From Nitrosarchaeum sp. (GTDB taxonomy: Archaea; Thermoproteota; Nitrososphaeria; Nitrososphaerales; Nitrosopumilaceae), in contig SCUP01000207.1 in the NCBI GenBank assembly GCA_004297665.1, positions 1-6,555 of the forward strand: DNA of 6,555 nucleotides. Direction: 5' to 3'. This document shows positions 1-6,341 of this stretch, piece by piece (within the stretch, counting starts at the first letter, position 1; every line of letters begins with the position of its first letter). The notes under the pieces are model-generated. The model had not been told where the DNA came from. It ran no database searches and worked only from the letters and a program-made list of their open reading frames with translations. Both the position numbers and the translations under genes were made by a program.

Positions 1-723
1 TGCTTTTGAATTATTTACATGATTAAGCATCCCTTCTGTAGAAAGAATGGAAACTTTTCTATCATCAAAACTTCCTGCTGCAACGTCATACATCATTGGA
101 GTGGTACAGCTGCATTCAGGGTGTATTAGAAATTCAGCATCTTTTAGTGAATCTAATTTTTTTGCAATATCTTCTGGTTTGATACCAGCATGAACATGGC
201 ATTCTCCTGCCCATATGAACATGTTCTTTCGTCCAGTAACTTTTGCAACATAAGAACCCAAAAACATATCAGGTAAAAATAAAATTTCTTTATCAGCAGG
301 AATTGCTTTGACTACATTTACTGCATTTGCTGAAGTACAACAGTAATCCAATTCAGATTTTATTTCTGCAGTTGTATTGACATAGCCAACTGTGATAGCA
401 TTTGGATGTTGTTTTTTCCAGTTTCTCAACTCATCAATAGTAATTGAATCAGACAATGAACATCCTGCTTGCAAGTCAGGAATCAACACTCTTTTTTCAG
501 GACAAATAATTGCAGCGGTTTCTGCCATAAAGTGAACACCACAAAACAGAATTGTTTTTTGAGAAACTTTGGCAGCTTGTCGTGATAATCCTAGTGAATC
601 TCCGGTAAAATCTGCTACATCTTGAACATCTGGAATTTGGTAATTATGTGCTAATATAACAACGTCTTTTTCTTTTTTTAGACGAAGAATTTCATTTTTG
701 AGGCTTGTTTCTTGTACTAGCAT
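1..723 (-). CDS. nadA: Quinolinate synthase NadA (3' end outside window)
   Basis: NadA is a cytoplasmic 4Fe-4S enzyme that condenses iminoaspartate with dihydroxyacetone phosphate to give quinolinate in de novo NAD synthesis. Translating the minus strand from the ATG at 723-721 gives 241 residues open to the window edge; the family is usually about 300-370 residues. Visible motifs are LAHNYQ (24-29), GDSLGLS (41-47), FMAETA (65-70), Cys88 in the AGCSLSD segment, GYVNTTAEIK (113-122), WAGECHVH (171-178, with Cys175), HPEC (201-204) and STEGM (228-232). Cys88 and Cys175 match two of the three cluster ligands. The third, in the family's C-terminal GNCxCPWM-like motif, would lie beyond position 1. 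The candidate substrate residues His26, Tyr28, Tyr114, Asn116, His201 and Glu203 are present. The gene lies 93 bp downstream of nadX on the same strand, so its substrate comes from the neighbouring product. No Shine-Dalgarno sequence precedes the ATG, which suits a leaderless message. The family call is very secure. Confidence 0.96.
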   Translation of the reverse strand, partial: MLVQETSLKNEILRLKKEKDVVILAHNYQIPDVQDVADFTGDSLGLSRQAAKVSQKTILFCGVHFMAETAAIICPEKRVLIPDLQAGCSLSDSITIDELRNWKKQHPNAITVGYVNTTAEIKSELDYCCTSANAVNVVKAIPADKEILFLPDMFLGSYVAKVTGRKNMFIWAGECHVHAGIKPEDIAKKLDSLKDAEFLIHPECSCTTPMMYDVAAGSFDDRKVSILSTEGMLNHVNNSKA

Positions 724-746
724 TTGCAAACACCAATGCAGGAATT

Positions 747-758
747 AGTGATTTAAAG
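747..758 (-). promoter_or_regulatory. Candidate TATA box of nadA with an AATCACT half-site
   Basis: On the minus strand CTTTAAAT (751-758) is centred about 31 bp upstream of the nadA ATG, giving a predicted transcript start only a few bases before the codon. The adjoining AATCACT (747-753) overlaps the TATA box and matches one arm of the inverted repeat at the nadX start. If it is a real promoter, nadA can be transcribed separately from nadX. The call rests only on position and similarity to archaeal TATA boxes. Confidence 0.4.
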
Positions 759-798
759 AATAAGATCAAGTCATGATTATTCTAAGAAACAGGCAATC

Positions 799-815
799 AT
801 GGCAATTCTTGCCAT
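799..815 (-). terminator. Small hairpin just after the nadX stop codon
   Basis: ATGGCAA (799-805) and TTGCCAT (809-815) are perfect 7-base arms around a 3-base loop, placed one base past the nadX TAA on the minus strand. A stem here could mark the nadX 3' end or protect a processed nadX-nadA transcript. No strong U-tract follows, only scattered T-rich bases, so use as a terminator is doubtful, particularly in archaea, where termination depends mainly on U-tracts. Confidence 0.3.
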
Positions 816-816
816 A

Positions 817-1635
817 TTAGGTACCAACTGAAATACCACTGGAACAGTATTTGCGCAAAGTCTCAATGGCAGATAAAATTGCTAGTTTGCTAGTCTTTGG
901 ATTGGTTTCATCTGGGATATTCTCTACAGTAAAAACCATCTTGCCAAACTTTCCTTGTGCTATTATGTTATGAGTATTTTTTGTAGTGTTTGGGTCTGCA
1001 ACAATTTTTACACTAGTCTTGTCACTTCCCACTCCAGCCAAGCTGAGCAACGCTGCAACATTGATGTTTGCAGGAAAAAGTGAAACTGCCTCTTTGGCTT
1101 TTCCTTCAAAGATAATTGTAGGTTTATCAATTTTTTCTAAATCAATGTCAGAGGTTTCAAAGAATTTTGCACCCTTTAATGATCTTGGATGTTTAGTTGT
1201 AGTTAATGTCACAGAATCTAATTGATCACGGACAGATTTGATTGCATCCAATCCTGCAATTGCTCCTGATGGGAGATAGATTGTTTTATGAAAATGCTCG
1301 CATGCCTCAGATAAAATATCATAAATAGATTCATCAAGTAAAGCACCTACACTCATAATCATAAGATCTCTTTTGTTTTGCAAAACACTGTGAGCTACAT
1401 TTCTAACTGCTTCTTGTGATGCTGCTTCAACTACAATATCAACTGAATGAGATGATAAAAGATGTGGGTTTTCAACAATTTCTGGTTTATTTTTTAATTT
1501 TTGTACCAATATAGTGGATGCATCTTTTGAGGAGTCATACACATGAGTTAAGATGCCAGGTATTTTTCCTGAATCAATTGCAAGTGCAATTTGAGTTCCA
1601 ATAGCACCACAACCTAAAAGTCCTATTTTTTTCAA
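817..1635 (-). CDS. nadX: L-aspartate dehydrogenase NadX
   Basis: NadX oxidises L-aspartate to iminoaspartate with NAD(P)+, replacing the flavoenzyme NadB and feeding NadA. The 272-residue product has the usual family length. It opens with a Rossmann fold whose dinucleotide loop is GCGAIG (8-13), followed by the VVEAASQEAV stretch (68-77) and the MSVGALLD segment (94-101). The catalytic part has LPSGAIAGLD (121-130), FPANINVAALLSLAGVG (187-203) and a THNIIAQGKFG segment (221-231). Its His222 is, by position, the likely acid-base histidine, but I have not aligned it. The start is TTG at 1635-1633: the frame is closed by a stop at 1647-1645, and the glycine loop sits correctly close to this start. 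The gene is upstream of nadA on the same strand and divergent from the secreted-protein gene. The alternatives in this fold (homoserine-dehydrogenase-like proteins) fit less well given the nadA neighbour. Confidence 0.93.
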   Translation of the reverse strand: MKKIGLLGCGAIGTQIALAIDSGKIPGILTHVYDSSKDASTILVQKLKNKPEIVENPHLLSSHSVDIVVEAASQEAVRNVAHSVLQNKRDLMIMSVGALLDESIYDILSEACEHFHKTIYLPSGAIAGLDAIKSVRDQLDSVTLTTTKHPRSLKGAKFFETSDIDLEKIDKPTIIFEGKAKEAVSLFPANINVAALLSLAGVGSDKTSVKIVADPNTTKNTHNIIAQGKFGKMVFTVENIPDETNPKTSKLAILSAIETLRKYCSSGISVGT

Positions 1636-1660
1636 GTGATTATACTAAAAACAATCACTT
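1634..1660 (-). promoter_or_regulatory. Perfect inverted repeat over the nadX promoter and start
   Basis: AAGTGATT (1634-1641) and AATCACTT (1653-1660) are perfect 8-base arms separated by 11 bases. The proximal arm overlaps the TTG start codon by two bases and the distal arm overlaps the candidate TATA box. As DNA it has the shape and position of a repressor operator. As RNA it could fold over the start only if transcription began upstream of the distal arm. AAGTGATT also occurs once inside nurA (3432-3439), so a single half-site is not significant by itself. Confidence 0.45.
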
Positions 1661-1666
1661 AATTAA
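1658..1666 (-). promoter_or_regulatory. Candidate TATA box of nadX
   Basis: TTAATTAAG on the minus strand is centred about 27 bp upstream of the TTG start. This is the spacing expected of an archaeal TATA box driving a leaderless transcript. No Shine-Dalgarno sequence is seen before the start, in agreement. Confidence 0.45.
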
Positions 1667-1707
1667 TTCGTGTGTATCGTAGATCAAAAGTATGACTTAT
1701 CATCAAT

Positions 1708-1716
1708 CTATTTAAG
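1708..1716 (+). promoter_or_regulatory. Candidate TATA box of the secreted-protein gene
   Basis: CTATTTAAG is centred about 26 bp upstream of the ATG at 1738, so the predicted transcript start coincides with the start codon. It shares the 102-bp intergenic region with the divergent nadX promoter, about 50 bp away, so both promoters could respond to events in the same stretch. Confidence 0.5.
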
Positions 1717-1737
1717 AGAAAAAATGAGAATAAAATT

Positions 1738-2745
1738 ATGAATTTTGATATAAGAAATAGAACATCATTTGGAATAGTTTTATTTTTAACATTATCTTTG
1801 GCGATATTTTTGATAAATCCAGCAAATGCAGACGTAGAATCACCAAAAAAACAGATCAAAAGAGGGATTCCAGCAGAAGATGTCACTTGTAAGGCAGGTC
1901 TTAGTTTGGTTATACGAACTAATGGATTTGTAGCATGTGTCAAATCTACAACTGCTGATAAATTAGAAAAGATGGGACTGGTAACAAAAATTATAAAATT
2001 AGAAAAATATGTTCCTAAAGATTCAGAACATACTCCTATGAATAAATCAGAAGAGATTTCAATAGTTCCAGCATCATCGGGAAGTATAGTAAATTTTTAC
2101 ATTACAGATGATGACTTGAATTTGGCTCACAATGGAATAGAGACAGTATCAACTGATGGTTTGTTTGAATTTACAATTGATGGAATTTCAATTGATGGGC
2201 CTTCAACTATGATTGAGACAGGACCTGACACTGGACGATTTTATGTGAAATTACAATTACCAGATACCATTAATGGCATACCTTTGGATCAAAATGATGT
2301 TGTCTTAATAAAATATTTGGATGCATCAGATTATTCAGGAAATGAGCAGATTATAACTAAATCAGTACCACTGACAAATTCTTATGCAAAAGTAGAGACA
2401 TCAGGTGGGGGCTCAAGAATTGGACATGAATTTACTGTTAGAATTTATGAGCCAGATGCAAATTTGGATGCCAAAGATGAGGATAAAATATCTCTGAGTC
2501 AATTCGAGTATAGAGGAGAAGGTGGAATTAGAACAACACTTGCAAATCCTAGCTTTGATGCAAACTCTGCATATATGATTGAAACAGGACCAAACACCAG
2601 TACTTTTGAAGTAAAAATAGAGATACCTCGAAGATTAGACGGTAAAGTAGTAGATATAGGGGACTGGTATGAAATTAGATACATCGATAGATCAACACCA
2701 TCCAATACAGATGAAAAAATAGTGTTGAAGGGAAAAATTGGCTAG
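1738..2745 (+). CDS. Secreted protein with two ETGP-type beta-sandwich repeats
   Basis: The exact function is unknown; the architecture suggests a secreted cell-surface or S-layer-associated protein. The 335 residues begin with a signal peptide: a charged N-terminus, a hydrophobic core at about 11-27 and an ANA site at 29-31. Residues 43-81 form a compact segment with Cys51 and Cys67 (DVTC and ACV), probably a disulfide; I recall this segment from many secreted thaumarchaeal proteins. Two diverged repeats follow, about 116-212 and 230-333. Each starts with a hydrophobic strand and an acidic DLNL or ANLD loop (126-129, 241-244) and carries MIETGP (158-163 and 280-285), then F-VK, a proline, an N/D-G turn and an IxYxD strand. 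The pattern resembles repeats in thaumarchaeal S-layer proteins, where acidic loops may bind cations. There is no C-terminal membrane anchor and no enzyme motif. The start is fixed by the signal peptide and the TATA spacing. Confidence 0.8.
   Translation: MNFDIRNRTSFGIVLFLTLSLAIFLINPANADVESPKKQIKRGIPAEDVTCKAGLSLVIRTNGFVACVKSTTADKLEKMGLVTKIIKLEKYVPKDSEHTPMNKSEEISIVPASSGSIVNFYITDDDLNLAHNGIETVSTDGLFEFTIDGISIDGPSTMIETGPDTGRFYVKLQLPDTINGIPLDQNDVVLIKYLDASDYSGNEQIITKSVPLTNSYAKVETSGGGSRIGHEFTVRIYEPDANLDAKDEDKISLSQFEYRGEGGIRTTLANPSFDANSAYMIETGPNTSTFEVKIEIPRRLDGKVVDIGDWYEIRYIDRSTPSNTDEKIVLKGKIG
2174..2198 (+). repeat. Short in-frame direct repeat, CAATTGATGG twice
   Basis: CAATTGATGG occurs at 2174-2183 and again at 2189-2198, a 15-base period that keeps frame and encodes the IDG motif twice in a TIDGISIDG run. 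It lies in the first beta-sandwich repeat and probably reflects a small local duplication or simply repeated strand-turn residues. Confidence 0.5.
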
Positions 2746-2791
2746 AGTTTAACTCAAGTGAAACATTAGTGAATAATCAATACAACCTAAA

Positions 2792-2800
2792 GATTTTATT
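2792..2800 (+). promoter_or_regulatory. Candidate TATA box of the nurA-herA-mre11-rad50 operon
   Basis: GATTTTATT is centred about 25 bp upstream of the GTG start of nurA, in the only intergenic gap (75 bp) before the four-gene cluster. The match to a TATA consensus is weaker than at the other genes here. No Shine-Dalgarno motif precedes the GTG, so a leaderless first gene is likely. Confidence 0.35.
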
Positions 2801-2820
2801 CAAACCAACAAAGTATTGTT

Positions 2821-3657
2821 GTGCTAAATACAGTATACAAAGATGCCATTATCAATAGAGAAAAGATGTTGTCTATTCTAAAGGGACCAAAATTTGAGCA
2901 AATTTTACAAAAAGCAAAGGAAAATTGGGTTGAGTTTACGCCTACAAAACAAGAGGTAGTCACAGCAGGGATTGATAGTAGTTTTAATAACACAAGATTT
3001 CAGGGAATTGAACTTTGGGCTACAACTGCAGTATCCATAAAATCAGATGGTGAAGTTTTAGTTGATTTACATGATTCAGGATTAGGATCAGATATTGATC
3101 TTTCAAAGATTGCAAGCAAAATGGAAATTAATGCTTGTGAAAGAACTGTGGATTTAGTAGATTTGGTGTTAATGGATGGCTCACTCCATTCACAATTTAT
3201 GACAAGACAATCATCACTAGATACAATGGTTGTAAAAACTATGAAAAAAAGAGACAATGTAATTTTCATTGCAAAGACATCAAATACAAAAAAACAATTT
3301 GAGAGTCTAGGTTCTTTGGCAGGAGATATTTTTTATTACAATCACATTACAAAGGGTCCTGGATTTAGCAAGATATTTGTAGAAAAAAAATATGGAATAG
3401 ATAAAGTAATTTCATCCACATTTGTTCGATTAAGTGATTCAACTCCGATCATAAAGCTAGAGTTTTTAGGAGGTCATCGTGATAATGATGAAATCAAATC
3501 CACAATGAACAAGCTGTACAAAAGTAGTATAGGAGGATACCCATATGCGTTAAAGCTTGCTCATAATAACTGTAAAATATCTGATAAAGAACTTGCAAAA
3601 ATGGTTAGTTTGTTGGGATTAAGTAACGAAATTGGTTCACGTGAGGTTTTAGGTTGA
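2821..3657 (+). CDS. nurA: DNA-end-resection nuclease NurA
   Basis: NurA is a manganese-dependent 5'-3' nuclease that forms a dimer on the HerA hexamer and digests the 5' strand at broken DNA ends. The 278-residue product has the RNase H-like NurA pattern. GIDSSFN (50-56, Asp52) is the first metal site, Glu107 in the ME-x-x-ACERTV stretch the second, and LMDGSL (117-122, Asp119) the third. An AKTSNT lysine motif (151-156) follows, and His248 in a GYPYALKLAHNN segment matches the C-terminal catalytic histidine. All expected catalytic residues appear present. The length is somewhat below that of Sulfolobus NurA as I recall it. The GTG start is chosen because the frame upstream closes at 2788-2790 and a TATA-like box sits 25 bp away; the only alternatives are a rare ATT at 2815 or a late ATG. 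Its stop overlaps the herA start by four bases, and it leads the operon. Confidence 0.93.
   Translation: MLNTVYKDAIINREKMLSILKGPKFEQILQKAKENWVEFTPTKQEVVTAGIDSSFNNTRFQGIELWATTAVSIKSDGEVLVDLHDSGLGSDIDLSKIASKMEINACERTVDLVDLVLMDGSLHSQFMTRQSSLDTMVVKTMKKRDNVIFIAKTSNTKKQFESLGSLAGDIFYYNHITKGPGFSKIFVEKKYGIDKVISSTFVRLSDSTPIIKLEFLGGHRDNDEIKSTMNKLYKSSIGGYPYALKLAHNNCKISDKELAKMVSLLGLSNEIGSREVLG
3643..3647 (+). promoter_or_regulatory. Shine-Dalgarno sequence of herA
   Basis: GAGGT (within GTGAGGT, 3641-3647) lies six bases before the TTG start of herA, inside the last codons of nurA. It supports the TTG start and suggests reinitiation by ribosomes finishing nurA. The other gene starts in this window lack so clear a motif. 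Confidence 0.6.
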
Positions 3658-5186
3658 ACACAGGTTTTGTAATAGGCGAATCAAAGCCTACATTTGTAAC
3701 TGCAATTACATCTAGACCACTCTCTGTTGGGGAATATATCAAAATTGATTCAGATGAAGGAGAAATTTTGGGATTAGTTGAAAAATCTTCAGTCTCTAGC
3801 GCGGCATTTGCAGATGTAAAAAATTTTGATGAAGCTGCAGAAAGTACAGAAATTGCAGAAATTAACAAGAGAGATAAAACATACACAGCACATATTGGAA
3901 TTTTAGGATTTTTAGAAAATTTACGAAAAGGACAATCAATCATACCAGCTGTGCCACCAATTCCTGGAACACCAATATCACAACCAACAAGAGAGGATTT
4001 GGAGGCTATTTTTAGTCCACAAAAAGAAGATTGGATCAAAATTGGAAATTTATTAAGAGATAAAACAATTGATGTTAAAATCAATCTGGATAAGATTGTT
4101 TCAAGACATTTAGGAATTCTAGCAATGACTGGAATGGGTAAAAGCAATCTTGTTTCTTTGATTACAAAACAAATTGGAAAACTAAAAGGGACTGTAATAA
4201 TTTTTGATTATCATAATGACTACACAACGTTAAACATTCCAAGGATCAATGTAATTGATGCAAAAATTAATCCAAGATTACTAGATGCAGATCAATTATC
4301 AGAAGTGTTAGAGATTAGAGATGGAGCCAATGTTCAACAGAGAGTACTAAGAATGGCATTTACAAAACATGTTAAAGAATCAAAAGAGTTTTGGAAGAAA
4401 TTAGAAAATGAAGTAGAATTCATTGTAAATTCAGAAGATAAAAAGATCAAAGAAATCAGAACATCTGCATACAGAGTACAAGACATAATAGAGGAAGCTC
4501 AACGAAGATTTGAAGATATTTTGGATCCAGATATGGGAGATCCAATAAGTTTCATCAAAGAAGGACGTACTAATATCCTAAATATTTCAGAATTGTCAGA
4601 AAAACAAGCAAATGTTGCACTTGCATTTTATTTACAACAATTACTCAAAGATAGAAAAGATGCAAGTATTGTAAAACATGGAAGAACAAAGCGAGATAGA
4701 AGTTATAAATTCAATTCACCAATTTTTGTAATAATAGAAGAAGCACATGTCTTTATTCCAAAGGATCATGATACAAGTGCAAAGTATTGGGCAGCTAAAA
4801 TTGCCAGAGAGGGAAGAAAATTTGGATTGGGTTTGGGAATAGTATCACAAAGACCTCGAAGTGTAGATCTTAATGTTCTAAGCCAGCTTGGTTCTTTTGC
4901 AATAATGAAGATCATTCAGGAAGATGACCAACGCCAAATAGCAGCTGCCACAGAATCTACTAGTCGTGAATTGATTGCTCAATTGACTTCTTTGAATGTA
5001 GGGGATGCAGTACTAGTAGGACAGTGGACTAATTTACCATCACTTGTTCATGTTGAAGAGGTAAAAGAAAAGATAATGGGTGCAGATCAAAGTGCAGTTA
5101 ATGCATGGGCAAATGCAGAAAAGATGAGTGAAATTGCAGTAGAATCAACACAAGGACTTGTCCAGAAGGATTTGTTGTTAGATTAA
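3654..5186 (+). CDS. herA: Bipolar DNA helicase/translocase HerA
   Basis: HerA is a hexameric FtsK/VirB4-type ATPase that pumps double-stranded DNA and stimulates NurA during break resection. The 510-residue length is typical. An N-terminal HAS-barrel domain runs from residue 1 to roughly 110 (VIGES near 6, RPLSVGEYI at 21-29). The RecA-like core has Walker A MTGMGKSN (158-165, Lys163), an IFDYHNDY segment (183-190), Walker B FVIIEEAH (358-365, catalytic Glu363), and the IAREGRKFGLGLG segment with arginine-finger candidates Arg385 and Arg388. The SQRP sensor is at 398-401. Residues 225-305 are helical and charged, as in the family's helical insertion. The TTG start gives an N-terminus (MNTGFVIGES) resembling known HerA N-termini, and a Shine-Dalgarno motif supports it. 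The start overlaps the nurA stop as TTGA. The mre11 ATG follows the stop directly. Confidence 0.96.
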   Translation: MNTGFVIGESKPTFVTAITSRPLSVGEYIKIDSDEGEILGLVEKSSVSSAAFADVKNFDEAAESTEIAEINKRDKTYTAHIGILGFLENLRKGQSIIPAVPPIPGTPISQPTREDLEAIFSPQKEDWIKIGNLLRDKTIDVKINLDKIVSRHLGILAMTGMGKSNLVSLITKQIGKLKGTVIIFDYHNDYTTLNIPRINVIDAKINPRLLDADQLSEVLEIRDGANVQQRVLRMAFTKHVKESKEFWKKLENEVEFIVNSEDKKIKEIRTSAYRVQDIIEEAQRRFEDILDPDMGDPISFIKEGRTNILNISELSEKQANVALAFYLQQLLKDRKDASIVKHGRTKRDRSYKFNSPIFVIIEEAHVFIPKDHDTSAKYWAAKIAREGRKFGLGLGIVSQRPRSVDLNVLSQLGSFAIMKIIQEDDQRQIAAATESTSRELIAQLTSLNVGDAVLVGQWTNLPSLVHVEEVKEKIMGADQSAVNAWANAEKMSEIAVESTQGLVQKDLLLD

Positions 5187-6341
5187 ATGTTATTTTCACA
5201 TATTTCAGATACACATTTAGGATTAGTGCAGTATGGATCAGAGGAACGAGAACAAGATGTGTATCATGTTTTTAATCAAGCCATAGACATATCAATTAAA
5301 GATCATGTTGATTTTGTAATATTTGCAGGTGATATTTTCCATGTTCCAAATCCAAACGGAACTGCAGTAGTTCAGATGGCTAATGCACTAAAGCGATTAA
5401 AAAAAAATAACATAGATTCATTTTTTATTTTGGGAGATCATGACATAAGTAGAATTCGAACTACACCAATTCCATATGTATATCATAATTTAGAATTTTC
5501 AAGATATATAGGACAAGGAAATCCAATTGAATACAAAGGAATTTTGCTAGTTGGTTTTGATAAAATAAGAAAAGCAGAAATTTCACAATTTGAAGAAAAA
5601 TTCAAAGCAGTTGACAAAGTTGCAAATAATCACACAGGACATAGAATTTTGGTGATGCATCAAGGAATTACAGAATTTAACAAATTTGCAGGAGAGTTAC
5701 AATCTACAGATTTACCAAAAAATTTTACATATTATGCAATGGGACATCTACACGATCATGACATTAAGAAATTCAATCATCTTAACGGACCAATAGTATA
5801 CCCAGGTTCTATTGAACTCACAACAAGTGAAGGAATTAAAGAGACAAAAAAAGGATTTCTCGAAGTAGACATTTCAGGTGAAGAAGCAAGATCTAATTGG
5901 ATTGAATTAGATACAAGAAAGCAATTTTCATTCAAAACAGATTATGATGAATTGGCAAAATCAATCGACGAGATTTCTATAAAAATAGACAAAATGGAGC
6001 GGAAACCTATTGTAGAAATAAAAATTCAAGGTGAAAATATAGAAACAGATCAGATACAGGCACAGATTTCACGGTTACATACGCAAACATTGAGATGTTT
6101 TTGGCGAATTACTTCCAAAGAAATATCAGATTCATCAGTATTTCTAGAAAGACCAAATGCAATAGAAGATGAAATGTTCAGACTATCAATCAATGCAATT
6201 GGCTCTGAGCCAATTGCAAGTTTTGCCATAAAGGAATTACTTCCACTGTTAGCCTCAAATCAGATCAAAGAGGCATCGCAAATAATAATTGAAAATTTTG
6301 AGAAATATAAAAAGGAAAAAGAAAATGATCACATCAGTTGA
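5187..6341 (+). CDS. mre11: Double-strand-break nuclease Mre11
   Basis: Mre11 is the manganese-dependent nuclease of the Mre11-Rad50 complex, with 3'-5' exonuclease and hairpin or endonuclease activity on broken ends. The 384 residues start with the calcineurin-like phosphoesterase domain. Metal and catalytic motifs are SDTH (7-10, Asp8 and His10), AGDIFH (47-52, Asp49), LGDHD (82-86, with catalytic His85), MHQG (157-160, His158) and GHLHDH (186-191, His187 and His189). YPGSIE (205-210) closes the domain. A capping domain follows (about 240-315), then a short helical C-terminus that in this family binds the Rad50 coiled-coil base. The protein is slightly shorter than Pyrococcus Mre11. One oddity is Asp84 where the family normally has Asn in GNHD. 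The ATG directly abuts the herA stop (zero gap) with no close Shine-Dalgarno motif, pointing to coupled translation. The 3' end overlaps rad50 by 17 bases. Confidence 0.96.
   Translation: MLFSHISDTHLGLVQYGSEEREQDVYHVFNQAIDISIKDHVDFVIFAGDIFHVPNPNGTAVVQMANALKRLKKNNIDSFFILGDHDISRIRTTPIPYVYHNLEFSRYIGQGNPIEYKGILLVGFDKIRKAEISQFEEKFKAVDKVANNHTGHRILVMHQGITEFNKFAGELQSTDLPKNFTYYAMGHLHDHDIKKFNHLNGPIVYPGSIELTTSEGIKETKKGFLEVDISGEEARSNWIELDTRKQFSFKTDYDELAKSIDEISIKIDKMERKPIVEIKIQGENIETDQIQAQISRLHTQTLRCFWRITSKEISDSSVFLERPNAIEDEMFRLSINAIGSEPIASFAIKELLPLLASNQIKEASQIIIENFEKYKKEKENDHIS
6194..6218. repeat. 25-bp near-perfect palindrome inside mre11
   Basis: TGCAATTGGCTC (6194-6205) and GAGCCAATTGCA (6207-6218) are perfect 12-base arms around one central T. 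The site encodes Mre11 residues 336-344 (NAIGSEPIA). In RNA it can form an 11-bp stem with a three-base loop, about 107 bases before the rad50 start. It is the longest perfect inverted repeat I found in the window. The sequence symmetry is certain; a role is not. Confidence 0.85.
6311..6316 (+). promoter_or_regulatory. Weak ribosome binding site of rad50
   Basis: AAAGGA lies eight bases before the rad50 ATG, within the lysine-rich end of mre11. The match to an anti-Shine-Dalgarno is partial and the surroundings are purine-rich, so it may be incidental; overlap with mre11 alone could allow coupling. Confidence 0.3.

Noticed and set aside
986..1225. Plus-strand frame of 79 codons inside nadX
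   Set aside because: It is wholly opposite conserved NadX catalytic sequence and has no promoter or ribosome binding site of its own.
1659..1943. Minus-strand frame of 94 codons across the intergenic region and the secreted-protein gene start
   Set aside because: It would run through both divergent promoters and opposite a clear signal peptide; its translation resembles no family I know.
2745..2755. Short palindrome GAGTTTAACTC after the secreted-protein stop codon as a terminator
   Set aside because: Five-base arms with one central base cannot form a useful RNA hairpin, and no U-tract follows directly.
3468..3547. Two strong AGGAGG Shine-Dalgarno-like motifs inside nurA (3468-3474 and 3531-3536), each followed by a nearby ATG
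   Set aside because: The ATG frames that follow (3485 and 3545) stop after about seven and two codons, and the motifs simply encode gly-gly pairs in NurA (LGGHR, IGGY).
3605..4147. Minus-strand open frame of 180 codons opposite herA and the nurA end
   Set aside because: It lies opposite the well-conserved HerA N-terminal domain and Walker A region, with a low-complexity Ser/Ile-rich translation and no recognisable domain; a shadow frame.
4521..4545. Inverted repeat TTGGATC-N11-GATCCAA in herA
   Set aside because: Only 7-base arms in coding sequence with an unrelated spacer; expected by chance at this length.
4725..4748. HerA Walker B reads IIEEAH with Glu in place of Asp before the catalytic Glu
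   Set aside because: It first looked like a substituted residue, but I recall EEAH as a normal variant in HerA-type ATPases.
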